From: a virus | Reading direction: 5' to 3' (one strand) | DNA: 48,862 bases | IMG/VR virus record: IMGVR_UViG_3300021492_000030 | Span: 1-48,862 of that record | Shown: positions 22,601-30,256 of the stretch, one piece after another | Position numbering within the stretch: the stretch's first letter is position 1 | Layout of the letters: every line of letters starts with the position of its first letter | Notes under the pieces: model-generated | Told to the model about the DNA's origin: nothing | What the model saw: the letters and a program-made list of their open reading frames with translations, nothing else | Database searches by the model: none | Translations under genes and position numbers: made by a program

Positions 22601-22964
22601 TTACAAGCTGAACAAAAGAAAGCACCTTGTCGGAGGCGTTGTCTATGAACCGGAGACAGTAGACGCACAGGGTGACTATACAGATGCAGAAGAGATAGAG
22701 AAAGCGATAGAGCGGTTCATGGAGAAGTATGCAAAAGACCCGAAAAGAATCAGAGTTAATCATCAGGGCAGAGCATATTATTTCCCGATTATAGAGTGTT
22801 TTCAGCCAGAGACAGACATCAAGAAAGGTGGCAAAACTGTCAAAGCCGGTAGCTGGTGGCTCATGGTTAAAGTTACAGATGACAGCATCTGGCAGCTTGT
22901 AGAATCAGGCAAGTTGACAGGCTTCTCTATGGGTGGCAGAGCAAGTGAAGCTAAAGAGCCTTGA
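19662..22964 (+). CDS. polyvalent head protein: nucleotidyltransferase, MBL fold, DNA ligase, XkdF protease
   Basis: This 1100-residue protein strings together: a helical start; a nucleotidyltransferase-like part (about 76-170, NDIDIIVRD and SPRGPHSSYIPLFD); a metallo-beta-lactamase-fold part (193-390, ILIDAG, HTSHDTYGYKI, IIFTHIG) lacking a recognisable HxHxDH motif; an ATP-dependent DNA ligase (425-690) with the adenylation motif KYDG at Lys444, DGE at 491-493, EGAMLK and WAKFK, then an OB fold; a zinc ribbon (715-738); a LigD phosphoesterase-like region (800-955, HIDIRLRRD); and an XkdF-type prohead protease (975-1097, GVVYEPETVDAQGDYT, GFSMGGRA). It lies between the MuF and scaffold genes. 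It is likely built into the prohead and may be cut into parts; the enzymes could act on DNA in the head or after injection. Polyvalent packaged proteins are known; this exact order is not known to me. Confidence 0.8.
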   Translation: MRIEEITASKLKEAPDRELYSLRLRFVQLYNKNFKGNRNTRVGTLTRSDFLKKYKLLMNEMKNRGLSTSKVTDIDVEVFRKAMFGGLDVSTLGDIVIVENYLSIAGSFVKSPTEANDIDIIVRDSSSNRDEGLELKVGRLIEKETEKLPHFVYSPRGPHSSYIPLFDLVLRSKEETKRVKVRESKKVEKQSELKLTLIGTGALDSPRKDECLLVEYQGQRILIDAGPDIQPKDVGELTDILVCDPESDFMKDARRLGEKYGIEPGVKSISEDGLKITPFKVKHTSHDTYGYKIEADNKTIIYAPEFFEFPTRQVKNADIAILEGSAWSKPIVFTGKTGGHAAVLDSWEKAKEANVDRIIFTHIGKTTEAHLKDAEEMGIEIGHDGQVIIPKAKVKKKAITLGRPFTPLKSRGGYGTYEFADIEALWTTWAQGYIPEPGVAVEVKYDGFRVQVHKKDDTVRIFSEDAKRDLSPRLEDVVKEIKTIKQNCILDGELLIYVNNKKVERRDMPSYLMAKEPEEFKAEIEVFDCLYFDDRALNELPWEERQKYLDKIFSGVDELLLHRVKPIIAKTKDRFFAAVKKCSSVEHSEGAMLKVVNSKYPLDGKTSEWAKFKNFKELRVKIIDKETKKGGGYIYTCALRNNIPIGRTYATKIDAKVGDVLEVAVAEVLYNEEEDRFSWDNPIVRSKKPAGTALTTKEQAKALAKLRRTKAMYICECLQCGYSIESDEHCREIKCPKCGGEMRRLERPGPGYVEKEEIGNISFKEGDSGTGVAQIHIMGLGEGEVDKLREESNRLMMARADIGKLRTTLLQSIGNHGAHIDIRLRRDKENSWQGCEIFIGNIEGLLKLKELQTGKKKLRAPWKQSRAGEPETEVVRGPLGWMEAGARKVEFFKPGTPGATANKWGAIIRIDTFNWLLYYSEEHAKKFHITDSRFFEGNWLFAFVPVGEKERVWMMSKLKDDDHEKEQSKEPAEKSMMFKIYKLNKRKHLVGGVVYEPETVDAQGDYTDAEEIEKAIERFMEKYAKDPKRIRVNHQGRAYYFPIIECFQPETDIKKGGKTVKAGSWWLMVKVTDDSIWQLVESGKLTGFSMGGRASEAKEP

Positions 22965-22990
22965 CAAAGCGGGCAACTGCTTTGTATATT
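22961..22990 (+). promoter_or_regulatory. sigma70 promoter for scaffold and capsid genes
   Basis: TTGACA (22961-22966) overlaps the stop codon of the polyvalent protein gene, and TATATT (22985-22990) follows after 18 bases. The -35 context CTTGACAAAGC is shared with 1857 and 13212. It would give extra transcription of the highly expressed capsid gene. Confidence 0.8.
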
Positions 22991-22996
22991 AATATC

Positions 22997-23148
22997 AGAA
23001 ATGAATGAGATTGAAAGATTGAAACTGATGGATAAGGAACTTATCAGTTCGCTATGCTCAGTGTTCAAGTCTTTCAATGCTCAGCTACGTCTCTGAATGC
23101 CTCGTTTGAGAGATAGCAAGAGAGGGGATTCAAGCTTTTAAATTCAAT
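22997..23148 (+). ncRNA. structured untranslated leader of the capsid transcript
   Basis: About 180 bases separate the promoter from the scaffold start. An outer near-perfect helix pairs 23011-23023 with 23064-23077 (one bulge). Inside it AACTG/CAGTT and ATAAG/CTTAT form a nested hairpin around GAA. The octamer ATGCTCAG occurs twice. A 31-codon open frame from 23001 lacks a ribosome-binding site. No known RNA family is recognised. Confidence 0.45.
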
Positions 23149-23175
23149 TTGACGGGAGGTCTAAGAGAGAAGACC

Positions 23176-23925
23176 ATGCCACGTAAATTGAAAGACATCG
23201 ATGTGGCAGAAATCTCACTTGTGGATAATGCTGCCAATCGAAAAAAATTTTATATTGTCAAAAGGAGAAGGCAAATGGATGAATTCATCAAACTTCTGAA
23301 ATCTTTTATGGGTGAAGATGATGATGGGTTTAAGTTGAGTGAGGAGGATATTGCAAAGGCCGAAAAGCTTGATGAGAAAGCAATCAAAGCTATTCAGGGC
23401 GCTTTGAATATCCTGAACAAGTACAAAGATGTGTACCCGAATGATGTGCTGACTGCAATCAAAACGCTGACAAAGTACGCTGCATACGGCTACAGTTACC
23501 CTGCGAAAAAGTCTTTGACTGAAGAAGAGCTGATTGAAGAGCTGACTGATGTGGAGAAAGCCGGACGCAAGCTGTCAAAAGCAACAATCGAGCAGCTGAA
23601 GAAAGCAATGGAGATTATACAGAGCTTAATTGAAGAGAAAGAAGAAGACATCACGAAAGGTCATAAGCTTCCACCTGAAATTGTCAAAAAGCTGGAGAAG
23701 CTGGCCGAGTACGAAAAAGCAGAGAAAGAGAGAATCGAGAAAGAGCGAATTGAGAAAGAGAAGAAACAGGAAGAACTTATCAAAGAGCTCAAAGAGAGAA
23801 TAGAAAAGCTTGAGAAAAGCAAGGGCATCAAGAAAAGCATAGACGGTCAGGACGACGACGACGATGACAAAGACAAAAACAAAGGGGTAAAGTGGCCTTC
23901 ACTCATTTCTTCACAGGAGGACTAA
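23176..23925 (+). CDS. scaffold-like protein with protease-tail remnant
   Basis: The protein (249 residues from ATG 23176) starts with VAEISLVDNAANRKKFYIVK, the segment that normally ends XkdF-type prohead proteases. The rest is helical and very charged, with coiled coil around 170-225 (EKERIEKERIEKEKK) and an Asp-rich stretch before a short basic tail, as in capsid scaffolds. It directly precedes the major capsid gene. It is inferred to guide capsid assembly and be degraded by the protease domain encoded upstream. Confidence 0.7.
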   Translation: MPRKLKDIDVAEISLVDNAANRKKFYIVKRRRQMDEFIKLLKSFMGEDDDGFKLSEEDIAKAEKLDEKAIKAIQGALNILNKYKDVYPNDVLTAIKTLTKYAAYGYSYPAKKSLTEEELIEELTDVEKAGRKLSKATIEQLKKAMEIIQSLIEEKEEDITKGHKLPPEIVKKLEKLAEYEKAEKERIEKERIEKEKKQEELIKELKERIEKLEKSKGIKKSIDGQDDDDDDKDKNKGVKWPSLISSQED

Positions 23926-23928
23926 ACA

Positions 23929-25068
23929 ATGAAAAGCACAAAGGATTTACTCAGCCGGTTTAAAATCGGCAAGAGTTTCAACCTTATTTCTATGCCGACT
24001 ATATCTTTGACTGAAGAAGAAGCAGACAGATTCATCGACTACATCGTAGATGAGTCAGTGATGAAGAATTATGCTCGAATTGAGAAGATGACCAGACCGC
24101 AGAAAAACATCAGAGCTATCGGTTTCGGTTCCGGACGCTTTCTGTACCCAGCTGACAACTTCAATGAGAGCAAATACAAAAAACAGTGGGCTCAAAACAA
24201 GATTCAGCTGAGCACAAAGAAAGCACGTGGCGCTATAGCCGTTTTTGATGACGACCTTGAAGATATCAGAGCAATATCGAATGAAGATGATTACATGGAC
24301 CATCTCATGAAAATCGTTGCAAAGAAGATTGCCAACGAACTTGAAGAAGCCTACTACATCGGTGACACTCATGGCCTCAATGGCTTCGCAGCTGATGACA
24401 TTCGCAGCATGTGGGATGGCTGGCGCTACATCATCAATCACAGTCAGCCCGGTCAGCAGTACTATAACGAAGTTACTGGCGGCGCTCACATCAAAGATGC
24501 CTGCCTCTGTGAGAGTGGCGCTTCGTGTCCGAGCGGTAAATCAGACCCGGATGCTGAGTTCAGATTTCCCGGCTTGATTGCCGAGCAAGACCCGAATCCG
24601 CCTTACAACTGGGAGTTCAAATATCATCAGATGCTGAAGAATATGCCATCCAAGTACAAGCTGAACAATGGGCTTGCCAATATGGTGTTCATGAATTCTG
24701 ACCTTGTGACTCAGGACTATATTGAGGCTCTGAGCCAGAGAGGCACAGCCCTGGGAGATGCGATTTTCACGGGCAAGGCACCGACCACTTACGGCAAAGT
24801 TCCCATCGTTGATGTTCCGCTCATGCCTACGAATCTCGGTCAAGATGCCGACGGTACTTACGGCTTAGTTGGCGGTGGCGAATACACCGATGTACTGCTC
24901 ACACCGAAGAACAATCTGATAATCGGGCTACAGAGAGACATCAAAATCGAGACCCAGCGTGTACCCGCAGATGAAGCGACTTATGTCTTCTACTCAATCA
25001 GAAGTGATGTGACTATTGAGAATGTAAATGCTGTTGTGTTCTTAAGATGCCTTGAACACAGATGCTAG
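23929..25068 (+). CDS. major capsid protein (HK97 fold, PBSX type)
   Basis: The 379-residue protein is placed directly behind the scaffold with CACAGGAGG upstream, and its sequence fits HK97-fold capsids of the PBSX type: an N-terminal arm, long spine-helix region (DYMDHLMKIVAKKIANELEEAYYIGD), a VFMNSDLVTQDYIEAL segment, GKVPIVDVPLMPTNLG, and a C-terminal strand set with DVLLTPKNNLIIGLQRDIKIETQR. A cysteine-containing insertion (ACLCESGASC) sits near residue 190. About 400 copies per virion are expected from the family. Confidence 0.88.
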   Translation: MKSTKDLLSRFKIGKSFNLISMPTISLTEEEADRFIDYIVDESVMKNYARIEKMTRPQKNIRAIGFGSGRFLYPADNFNESKYKKQWAQNKIQLSTKKARGAIAVFDDDLEDIRAISNEDDYMDHLMKIVAKKIANELEEAYYIGDTHGLNGFAADDIRSMWDGWRYIINHSQPGQQYYNEVTGGAHIKDACLCESGASCPSGKSDPDAEFRFPGLIAEQDPNPPYNWEFKYHQMLKNMPSKYKLNNGLANMVFMNSDLVTQDYIEALSQRGTALGDAIFTGKAPTTYGKVPIVDVPLMPTNLGQDADGTYGLVGGGEYTDVLLTPKNNLIIGLQRDIKIETQRVPADEATYVFYSIRSDVTIENVNAVVFLRCLEHRC

Positions 25069-25071
25069 AAG

Positions 25072-25374
25072 ATGAGAGCGAGAATCACAAACTACAGCTA
25101 TAGAAATGTGTTCCCGACCTGTCTCGGCAATCTTTTCATTCCGAGGGGCAAACAGATAGAGCTTGACAATGCCCAGGCGATAATGGAGCTGAAGAGATTC
25201 CCACAGGTAGAGATTGAAGTCATAGAAAATGAACCGATGGTTGATTATTCTGTCTACTCTATCAATGAGCTGAGAAGCATTGCCGCACGGGCGGGAGTCA
25301 AAGACTCTTTCTTCAAGTCAAAGAAAGAGCTAATCAAATTATTGGAGGAAAAAGATGGAATTTCCACATGCTAA
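25072..25374 (+). CDS. small head protein with SAP/Rho-N-like C-terminus
   Basis: The 100-residue protein has a beta-rich first half (NLFIPRGKQIELD) and a C-terminal helix pair, SINELRSIAARAGV and SKKELIKLLEE, like LEM/SAP/Rho-N motifs that bind nucleic acid. Such small proteins often follow capsid genes and may act at the head-tail interface. Its end overlaps the next gene by 20 bases. Confidence 0.6.
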   Translation: MRARITNYSYRNVFPTCLGNLFIPRGKQIELDNAQAIMELKRFPQVEIEVIENEPMVDYSVYSINELRSIAARAGVKDSFFKSKKELIKLLEEKDGISTC

Positions 25375-26110
25375 CATCGATGACAATGCAAAAGAGCTCT
25401 TCATCAGGGATATATTTTTTCTGAACTATCACATCAATCATGACAAGTGGGACTGGTTCAGAAGCTTCACCATTCAGGATGCTCACCGTCTGGAGCTTGA
25501 TTTCTGCTGCTTTGACTCTGACTGCTGGACTGTTACCACTACCGAAGCCGGCTCTGGCTCAGCCACTGAAGCCTGTATCGACGCTGTCAACGGAGTGCTG
25601 AGAATCACCAATGCAGCCGGCAAAGAGGACCAGGACGAATTGGTCTACGGCTGCGAGTGCTGGAAGCTGGTCGACAGCTATCCGCTCTATGCTGAGCTCA
25701 GATTCAAGATTGAGGATGCTGACAACTGCTCATTCTGGTTCGGGCTTGTTACCGGCAATCAGTTCTTCACTGCACCCAACGACTACGTGGTCTTCCACGT
25801 TGATAACACCGGCGATGACCTGTATTTCTCCACTGCCGTCAATGGTGCTGCTACTGATGTTGATACAGCTGTCGATTTGGAGAACGATACATGGTACAGA
25901 ATCGGCTTTCACTGGGACGGCGACGGCACTCTCCGCTGGTTCGTGTTCAGAGACAGTGACCAGTACTGCATTGCTACCGGCTCGGTGACCACTCATATCT
26001 GTCAGGATGAAGAGATGAATATCGGCTTCGGGCTCAGAAACGATGCAGCTGACGGCTACTACCTGGATATCGATTATCTGAAGTGCGTACAGAAAAGAGT
26101 CATTGAGTAG
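25355..26110 (+). CDS. jelly-roll (LamG-like) virion decoration protein
   Basis: The 251-residue protein starts behind TTGGAGGAAAAAG. From about residue 45 it has the alternation of strands typical of concanavalin/LamG folds: YAELRFKIEDADNCSFWFGL, WYRIGFHWDGDGTLRWFVF and a closing DIDYLKCV. Several cysteines could form disulfides. It comes right after capsid genes and before a terminator, so it may decorate the capsid surface and bind sugars. Confidence 0.6.
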   Translation: MEFPHANIDDNAKELFIRDIFFLNYHINHDKWDWFRSFTIQDAHRLELDFCCFDSDCWTVTTTEAGSGSATEACIDAVNGVLRITNAAGKEDQDELVYGCECWKLVDSYPLYAELRFKIEDADNCSFWFGLVTGNQFFTAPNDYVVFHVDNTGDDLYFSTAVNGAATDVDTAVDLENDTWYRIGFHWDGDGTLRWFVFRDSDQYCIATGSVTTHICQDEEMNIGFGLRNDAADGYYLDIDYLKCVQKRVIE

Positions 26111-26124
26111 TTAGAGCAAAATAC

Positions 26125-26186
26125 GCAGAAGAGAGAGCGGACAAACAGAAAAATTGCTGATGCTCTCTCTTCTGCTATCACTTTTT
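26125..26186 (+). terminator. terminator after capsid gene block
   Basis: A perfect 14-base-pair stem (26125-26138 with 26162-26175, GCAGAAGAGAGAGC and its complement) is followed by TATCAC and five T residues. It could partly end capsid transcripts before the connector genes. Confidence 0.75.
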
Positions 26187-26215
26187 CTTTAGTAGAGAGC
26201 TTACGGGAGTGTTAT

Positions 26216-26845
26216 ATGGGCAACTATGTGGTTGACTCAGACATAAGCTCATGGCCTTCGGGTTGCGATGCTGACTGCAAGAGTAAAATAATTGATTTTG
26301 CTGAACAGCTTATTGAAAAAATCACCGGCACTCATTTCTATGAAAAAGCCTTTGATATCAAGGTCAACGGCAACAACAAAAACAGAATCTTCCTGCCGCT
26401 TCATGCGAATATCATCAGTGTTTCGGCCGTCTATGTCTGCGGCTATGAGCTAGACCCAACCTGGTACGGCTTTGACGAAAGCTCAGTGTATCTTGACCTG
26501 TGCAAGTCGGGCGTTGCTCTGTCAGAGTATTACTACGTTCTTACTCAGGAGACAGAAGAAGGGCTGTTTCCGAGAGGGTATAACAACATCAGAATAGTCG
26601 GCACTTACGGCTATAGCACTGTACCGGAGCCGATAAAGAAGGCGGTCATCTACCTGATTGATGCAATCAATGATGGCTCATTCTCAGCAGCCGGAATGTT
26701 TGAGAGCGAGAAGATAGGCGACTACTCTTATAAAATCGGCATAGAAGGCTATTCTAAAAAAGGCATCTATACAGGCATACCAAAAGTTGATGTCATTCTG
26801 AGAGCGTACATGAAACAAAAAAAACCTGTTCTTCAAACACCATGA
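26216..26845 (+). CDS. head-tail connector protein (gp6/YqbG-like)
   Basis: The 209-residue protein fits head-tail connector adaptors: an acidic N-terminus with AEQLIEKITGTHFYEK, a beta block (NRIFLPLHANIISVSAVYVCGY), RIVGTYGYSTVPEPIKKAVIYLI, and a helical end. This family sits below the portal ring. The ATG follows GGGAGTGTTAT. Its stop overlaps the first gene of the glycan cassette (ATGA). Confidence 0.75.
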   Translation: MGNYVVDSDISSWPSGCDADCKSKIIDFAEQLIEKITGTHFYEKAFDIKVNGNNKNRIFLPLHANIISVSAVYVCGYELDPTWYGFDESSVYLDLCKSGVALSEYYYVLTQETEEGLFPRGYNNIRIVGTYGYSTVPEPIKKAVIYLIDAINDGSFSAAGMFESEKIGDYSYKIGIEGYSKKGIYTGIPKVDVILRAYMKQKKPVLQTP

Positions 26846-27546
26846 TTTCAGCAGAGAAAGCAACTCTTTTCAGAAGCGATAAGTTTGTCAACCGTTTTCT
26901 CTGGGAAGTTCTACCTGACGGCTCCTGGAAGAATAAGCCGTGCTTCATCATCGGAGGTGGCCCGAGCTTGAAAGACTTTGACTGGTCTCTTCTCAAAGGC
27001 AAAAGAACAATCGGCATCAACAGAGCTTTTGAGAAATTCGAGCCAACGATAATGTTCTCGATGGATATGCGCTACTTGAAATGGGTGCTGAATGACAAGT
27101 ATGGCGACGCAGTCAGGGACAGGTTTTTCTCGCTTCGTTCTTACCGGGTCTGGCTCTGTACATATACTGTGAAGCTTCCGGATTATATCTACATAGTCAA
27201 AGTCTATAAGCACTATAGAGCGGGACTCAGGGCGTTCACAAATAGCCTGAAGGACGGCATCGGTCACGGCAACAACTCTGGCTATGCAGCTCTGAACATT
27301 GCGGCCTGTCTCGGGGCTAATCCGATATATCTGCTGGGCTTTGACTGCAAGTTCAACAACGGCAGAACGCACTGGCATGAGGGGCATCCTGTACCGCAGT
27401 CAGAAAAAGTAGTAAACGACTTTGTAAGATTCTTTGAGAAAGCGGCCCCTATCATCAGGGCGATGGGAATCAAAGTCATCAATCTGTGTCCGGAGTCTGC
27501 TCTAAACTGCTTTGAAAAAAAACCGATTAGCGAGGTGCTGCATTGA
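26842..27546 (+). CDS. DUF115/MAF-like glycosyltransferase-family protein
   Basis: The 234-residue protein contains CFIIGGGPSLKDFDWSLLKGK, GINRAFEKFEPTIMFSMD and NIAACLGANPIYLLGFDCKF, the pattern of DUF115 and motility-accessory-factor-like proteins and of some sialyltransferase-like enzymes. The Gly-rich start likely binds a nucleotide sugar. It is the first of nine coupled genes inserted between connector genes, and likely adds a sugar to a protein or glycan. Confidence 0.7.
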   Translation: MISAEKATLFRSDKFVNRFLWEVLPDGSWKNKPCFIIGGGPSLKDFDWSLLKGKRTIGINRAFEKFEPTIMFSMDMRYLKWVLNDKYGDAVRDRFFSLRSYRVWLCTYTVKLPDYIYIVKVYKHYRAGLRAFTNSLKDGIGHGNNSGYAALNIAACLGANPIYLLGFDCKFNNGRTHWHEGHPVPQSEKVVNDFVRFFEKAAPIIRAMGIKVINLCPESALNCFEKKPISEVLH

Positions 27547-27893
27547 AAACTCAGGGCAAGGTCTGGGGTCAGACAACTGAATTTTTCAGAAACGGTATAG
27601 TTTCTGCTCACCATCTACACATTAACAAAGGCGGCTACTGCTCAGAGCACAGACATGAACATAAATACAACGTATTCTATGTAATTTCGGGCAAGCTGAA
27701 AATAACAATCTGGCAATCTGACAAGCTGAAGGATGTGACCGTCTTGAGAGACGGGCAGGTCAGCGCAGTACCTCCCGGTCTCTGGCACTGCTTCGAAGCG
27801 CTTGAAGATTCAGAAGTTATAGAGATTTATCAGGTGCTGCTGATTGACCCGGACATTGAGAGAAGAACCCACGGAGGTCTGAAAAAGAGATGA
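27543..27893 (+). CDS. cupin-fold protein, mannose-6-phosphate-isomerase-like
   Basis: The 116-residue protein uses a TTG start that overlaps the previous stop. It has the cupin metal motif EHRHEHKYNVFYVISGKL and the second motif VPPGLWHCFEALEDSEVIEIYQ, as in the cupin half of type II phosphomannose isomerases and similar sugar enzymes. It probably modifies or isomerises a sugar precursor for the neighbouring transferases. Confidence 0.8.
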   Translation: MKTQGKVWGQTTEFFRNGIVSAHHLHINKGGYCSEHRHEHKYNVFYVISGKLKITIWQSDKLKDVTVLRDGQVSAVPPGLWHCFEALEDSEVIEIYQVLLIDPDIERRTHGGLKKR

Positions 27894-28768
27894 AGCTGAC
27901 AATCTTCTCACGCACACCGCTGGCAGCTGCACCGTGGGAGCTTTATAAAGCGCTAAAAAAATATACTGACTTAGATGTATCTCTTATTAACCAGGTTTAC
28001 CGTTATCCTGACGGGAGAGTGTTCCCGTACCATCTGTTGCTTAATATGAACGGCACAGCATCTGTTGCTCTAAAAAAAGCAGACCTCTGGCACATCAACA
28101 ACTACTGGCACAGAGACCTGAACTCATTGCGCAGTTCTCAAAAAGTGCTTGCTCAGTTTCATTCAGTACCACGTCTGGGCAACTGGCGTGAATTGATGCA
28201 ACGTGCAGATGCTTGCTATACAATCAGTCAGCCGTTGCAGGAGAAAGAATATAAGCTGCCGTCCCTGCCGAATGTGATTGACCCGGATGAATACAGACCG
28301 ATTCGCAGGTCATCCACCATCCGCATAGCTTTTGCACCGACAACAAAGCTGCCAGTCAATCATGTCAGCAGCAAGGGCTACTATGAGGTGAAGAAGGTGC
28401 TTGACGAAGTTGCCAGAGAAAGAGCAGTTGAGATTGTCTGGATTGAAGGCAAAGACTACAGAGAGAATCTCAAACTGAAGCAGAGCTGTCACATCCTCAT
28501 CGACGATGTGGTCACGGGCAACTGGCATCGCACTTCACTTGAGGGCGCTTGCTTTGCCTGCGCAGTGCTGAACAGAGTGAAGAAAGTGCCGTTTGTGTTT
28601 GCAAACTTAGAGAATCTAAAAGAAAAATTGTTACAGCTGATAGATTCACCGGCAATGCTTGCTGATATACAAGAAAGAACAAGACTCTGGGTTCTTCAGA
28701 ACTATCATGCCATCGATACCGTGAAGAAATACGTTCGGGCTTATCGGAGGCTTGCCGATGCACGTTAG
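27890..28768 (+). CDS. GT-B type glycosyltransferase
   Basis: The 292-residue protein has two Rossmann-like halves: an N-terminal acceptor side with ADLWHINNYWH and AQFHSVPRLGNW, the junction YTISQPLQ and LPNVIDPDEYRPI, and a C-terminal half with IRIAFAPTTKL, HILIDDVVTGNWHRTSLEGACF and a closing helix set. This is the layout of GT4-like enzymes. It overlaps both neighbours. Donor and acceptor are unknown. Confidence 0.7.
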   Translation: MKLTIFSRTPLAAAPWELYKALKKYTDLDVSLINQVYRYPDGRVFPYHLLLNMNGTASVALKKADLWHINNYWHRDLNSLRSSQKVLAQFHSVPRLGNWRELMQRADACYTISQPLQEKEYKLPSLPNVIDPDEYRPIRRSSTIRIAFAPTTKLPVNHVSSKGYYEVKKVLDEVARERAVEIVWIEGKDYRENLKLKQSCHILIDDVVTGNWHRTSLEGACFACAVLNRVKKVPFVFANLENLKEKLLQLIDSPAMLADIQERTRLWVLQNYHAIDTVKKYVRAYRRLADAR

Positions 28769-29444
28769 CATTTTGATAAGTACATTCGACAGAGTAGATA
28801 CATTGAGAGCAACTATCCAGAGTCTCAGAGCTTCGAGTTATAAAAATCTGTCTGTGTTCGTAGCGGTAGATGGGAATGACCGTATTCTGTTAGATGTTGC
28901 CAGGCTTCCTGTCTGCTTGATTTACAACAAGAATAGAAAAGATTTTGTCATGTCGATGAATACTCTCCTGCAGTATGCTCGGAGCGATGCCGTGCTCTAT
29001 GCTTCAGATGACTTAATCTTTGAGAAAGATTGTATTGAAAAAGCCGTGAAGATGTTGAAGGAGAAGTTCCCGGACACGGACGGTCTCATCGGTATCAAGC
29101 AGGATATCAAGGGCTGTTCTTCAGCATTCGGACTCATGGGCAGAAAATTCATCGAAAGATTTCCGCATCGCTGCGTCTTCTGTCCAGACTTCATTCATTA
29201 TTCAAGCGATTTTGAGCTTGGCAGATTCGCAAGGAATGTCAATAAATGGGGCTACTGCGAGTCAGCGCTTGTACATCACAGACGGTTAAGAGACACAACC
29301 TGGCAGATTGCTCACAAGGTGAGAGACAGAGACTTTGAGACAATGAAACTGAGAAGAGAGAAACATCTGTTCTGGGGGCATAACTTTGAACTTGTGACTG
29401 AAATCGGTCAGAAACGACTCAAAGCGCTTGGAGAGCTGGCATGA
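28758..29444 (+). CDS. GT2-family glycosyltransferase
   Basis: The 228-residue protein starts at ATG 28758 behind CGGAGG. It opens with the GT-A signature VSILISTFDRVDTLRATIQSL, VFVAVDGND and has YASDDLIFEKD as the metal-binding Asp motif, then HYSSDFELGR. It should transfer a sugar from a nucleotide donor. It overlaps the previous gene by 11 bases. Confidence 0.8.
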   Translation: MHVSILISTFDRVDTLRATIQSLRASSYKNLSVFVAVDGNDRILLDVARLPVCLIYNKNRKDFVMSMNTLLQYARSDAVLYASDDLIFEKDCIEKAVKMLKEKFPDTDGLIGIKQDIKGCSSAFGLMGRKFIERFPHRCVFCPDFIHYSSDFELGRFARNVNKWGYCESALVHHRRLRDTTWQIAHKVRDRDFETMKLRREKHLFWGHNFELVTEIGQKRLKALGELA

Positions 29445-30256
29445 GCGAAATAGCTTATCTTCCGGAGTTCGACGGGCAGCGATACTATGACACTCACTAT
29501 AAATTTGTCATTGAGCTGATGAAAGCGGCTGGTATTGAAGTGAAACTCTACCATGACAAACGAAAAGGCAGAGGCTTCGTCATGCGCTACAAGGACAAAA
29601 GAGTCCTCATTGACTTCGGTGACCATCTCACTGTGGCTGATGACTATTCGAACTTCGATGCTCAATTCAGGTTTCACTATTCATACAAAAGACACAAAGA
29701 ACTAAGAAATACATTCCCGTTGACACCGATAAGCTTCTACGACTGGGATGAGTACTTCAACCTTCAAAGAGTGCTCAGATACAATGCAGATGGCATGATT
29801 CTCAGCAATCAGAGACCGGGGGCTGCTGCTCTCAAAAGAAGAAAATTTGTTCAGTACAGGCTCATTGACTGGTTCGGCGGTCAGGTCGACACTTCATTCA
29901 CAGACAAGAGAACGTTCTGGAAAAAAGTCAACAGGTGCTTGGTCTCTGTCTGTGTGCCGGGAGCGAGAAACGACATCTTAGATAGAGGTCAGTTTCAGTA
30001 CATGGCATTCGGCGCTTGCACAATCTCACCACCTCTTGATATAGTGCTGCCGTACTGGACAGAGCTCAAGCCGGGTGAACATTATATCGCTTGCAGAGAA
30101 GATTATTCAGACATTCTCAATGTCATTGAAAGCTGTATCAATGACAGAGAGAAATGCCTCAGAGTCGGCTCTCAGGCAAAACGATTGTTCCTGAGCTGCT
30201 GCACTCCGAGTAGAGTCGTCGAATGGCTCAACCACTGTCTGGAGAATTTAGAATGA
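29441..30256 (+). CDS. glycosyltransferase-like protein, CgeB-type C-terminus
   Basis: The 271-residue protein has a Rossmann-like N-terminal half (KRVLIDFGDHL) and a C-terminal part with FQYMAFGACTISPPLD, LKPGEHYIACREDYSDILNVIESCI and a final Arg-containing helix, as in CgeB and group 1 glycosyltransferases. The ATG overlaps the previous stop. Confidence 0.6.
   Translation: MSEIAYLPEFDGQRYYDTHYKFVIELMKAAGIEVKLYHDKRKGRGFVMRYKDKRVLIDFGDHLTVADDYSNFDAQFRFHYSYKRHKELRNTFPLTPISFYDWDEYFNLQRVLRYNADGMILSNQRPGAAALKRRKFVQYRLIDWFGGQVDTSFTDKRTFWKKVNRCLVSVCVPGARNDILDRGQFQYMAFGACTISPPLDIVLPYWTELKPGEHYIACREDYSDILNVIESCINDREKCLRVGSQAKRLFLSCCTPSRVVEWLNHCLENLE

Noticed and set aside
23001-23096. A 31-codon gene in the capsid leader
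   Set aside because: No ribosome-binding site, and the bases are better explained by the nested helices.
26911-27387. A 158-codon minus-strand frame opposite the DUF115-like gene
   Set aside because: No start signals and no recognisable motifs; the plus-strand gene is well supported.
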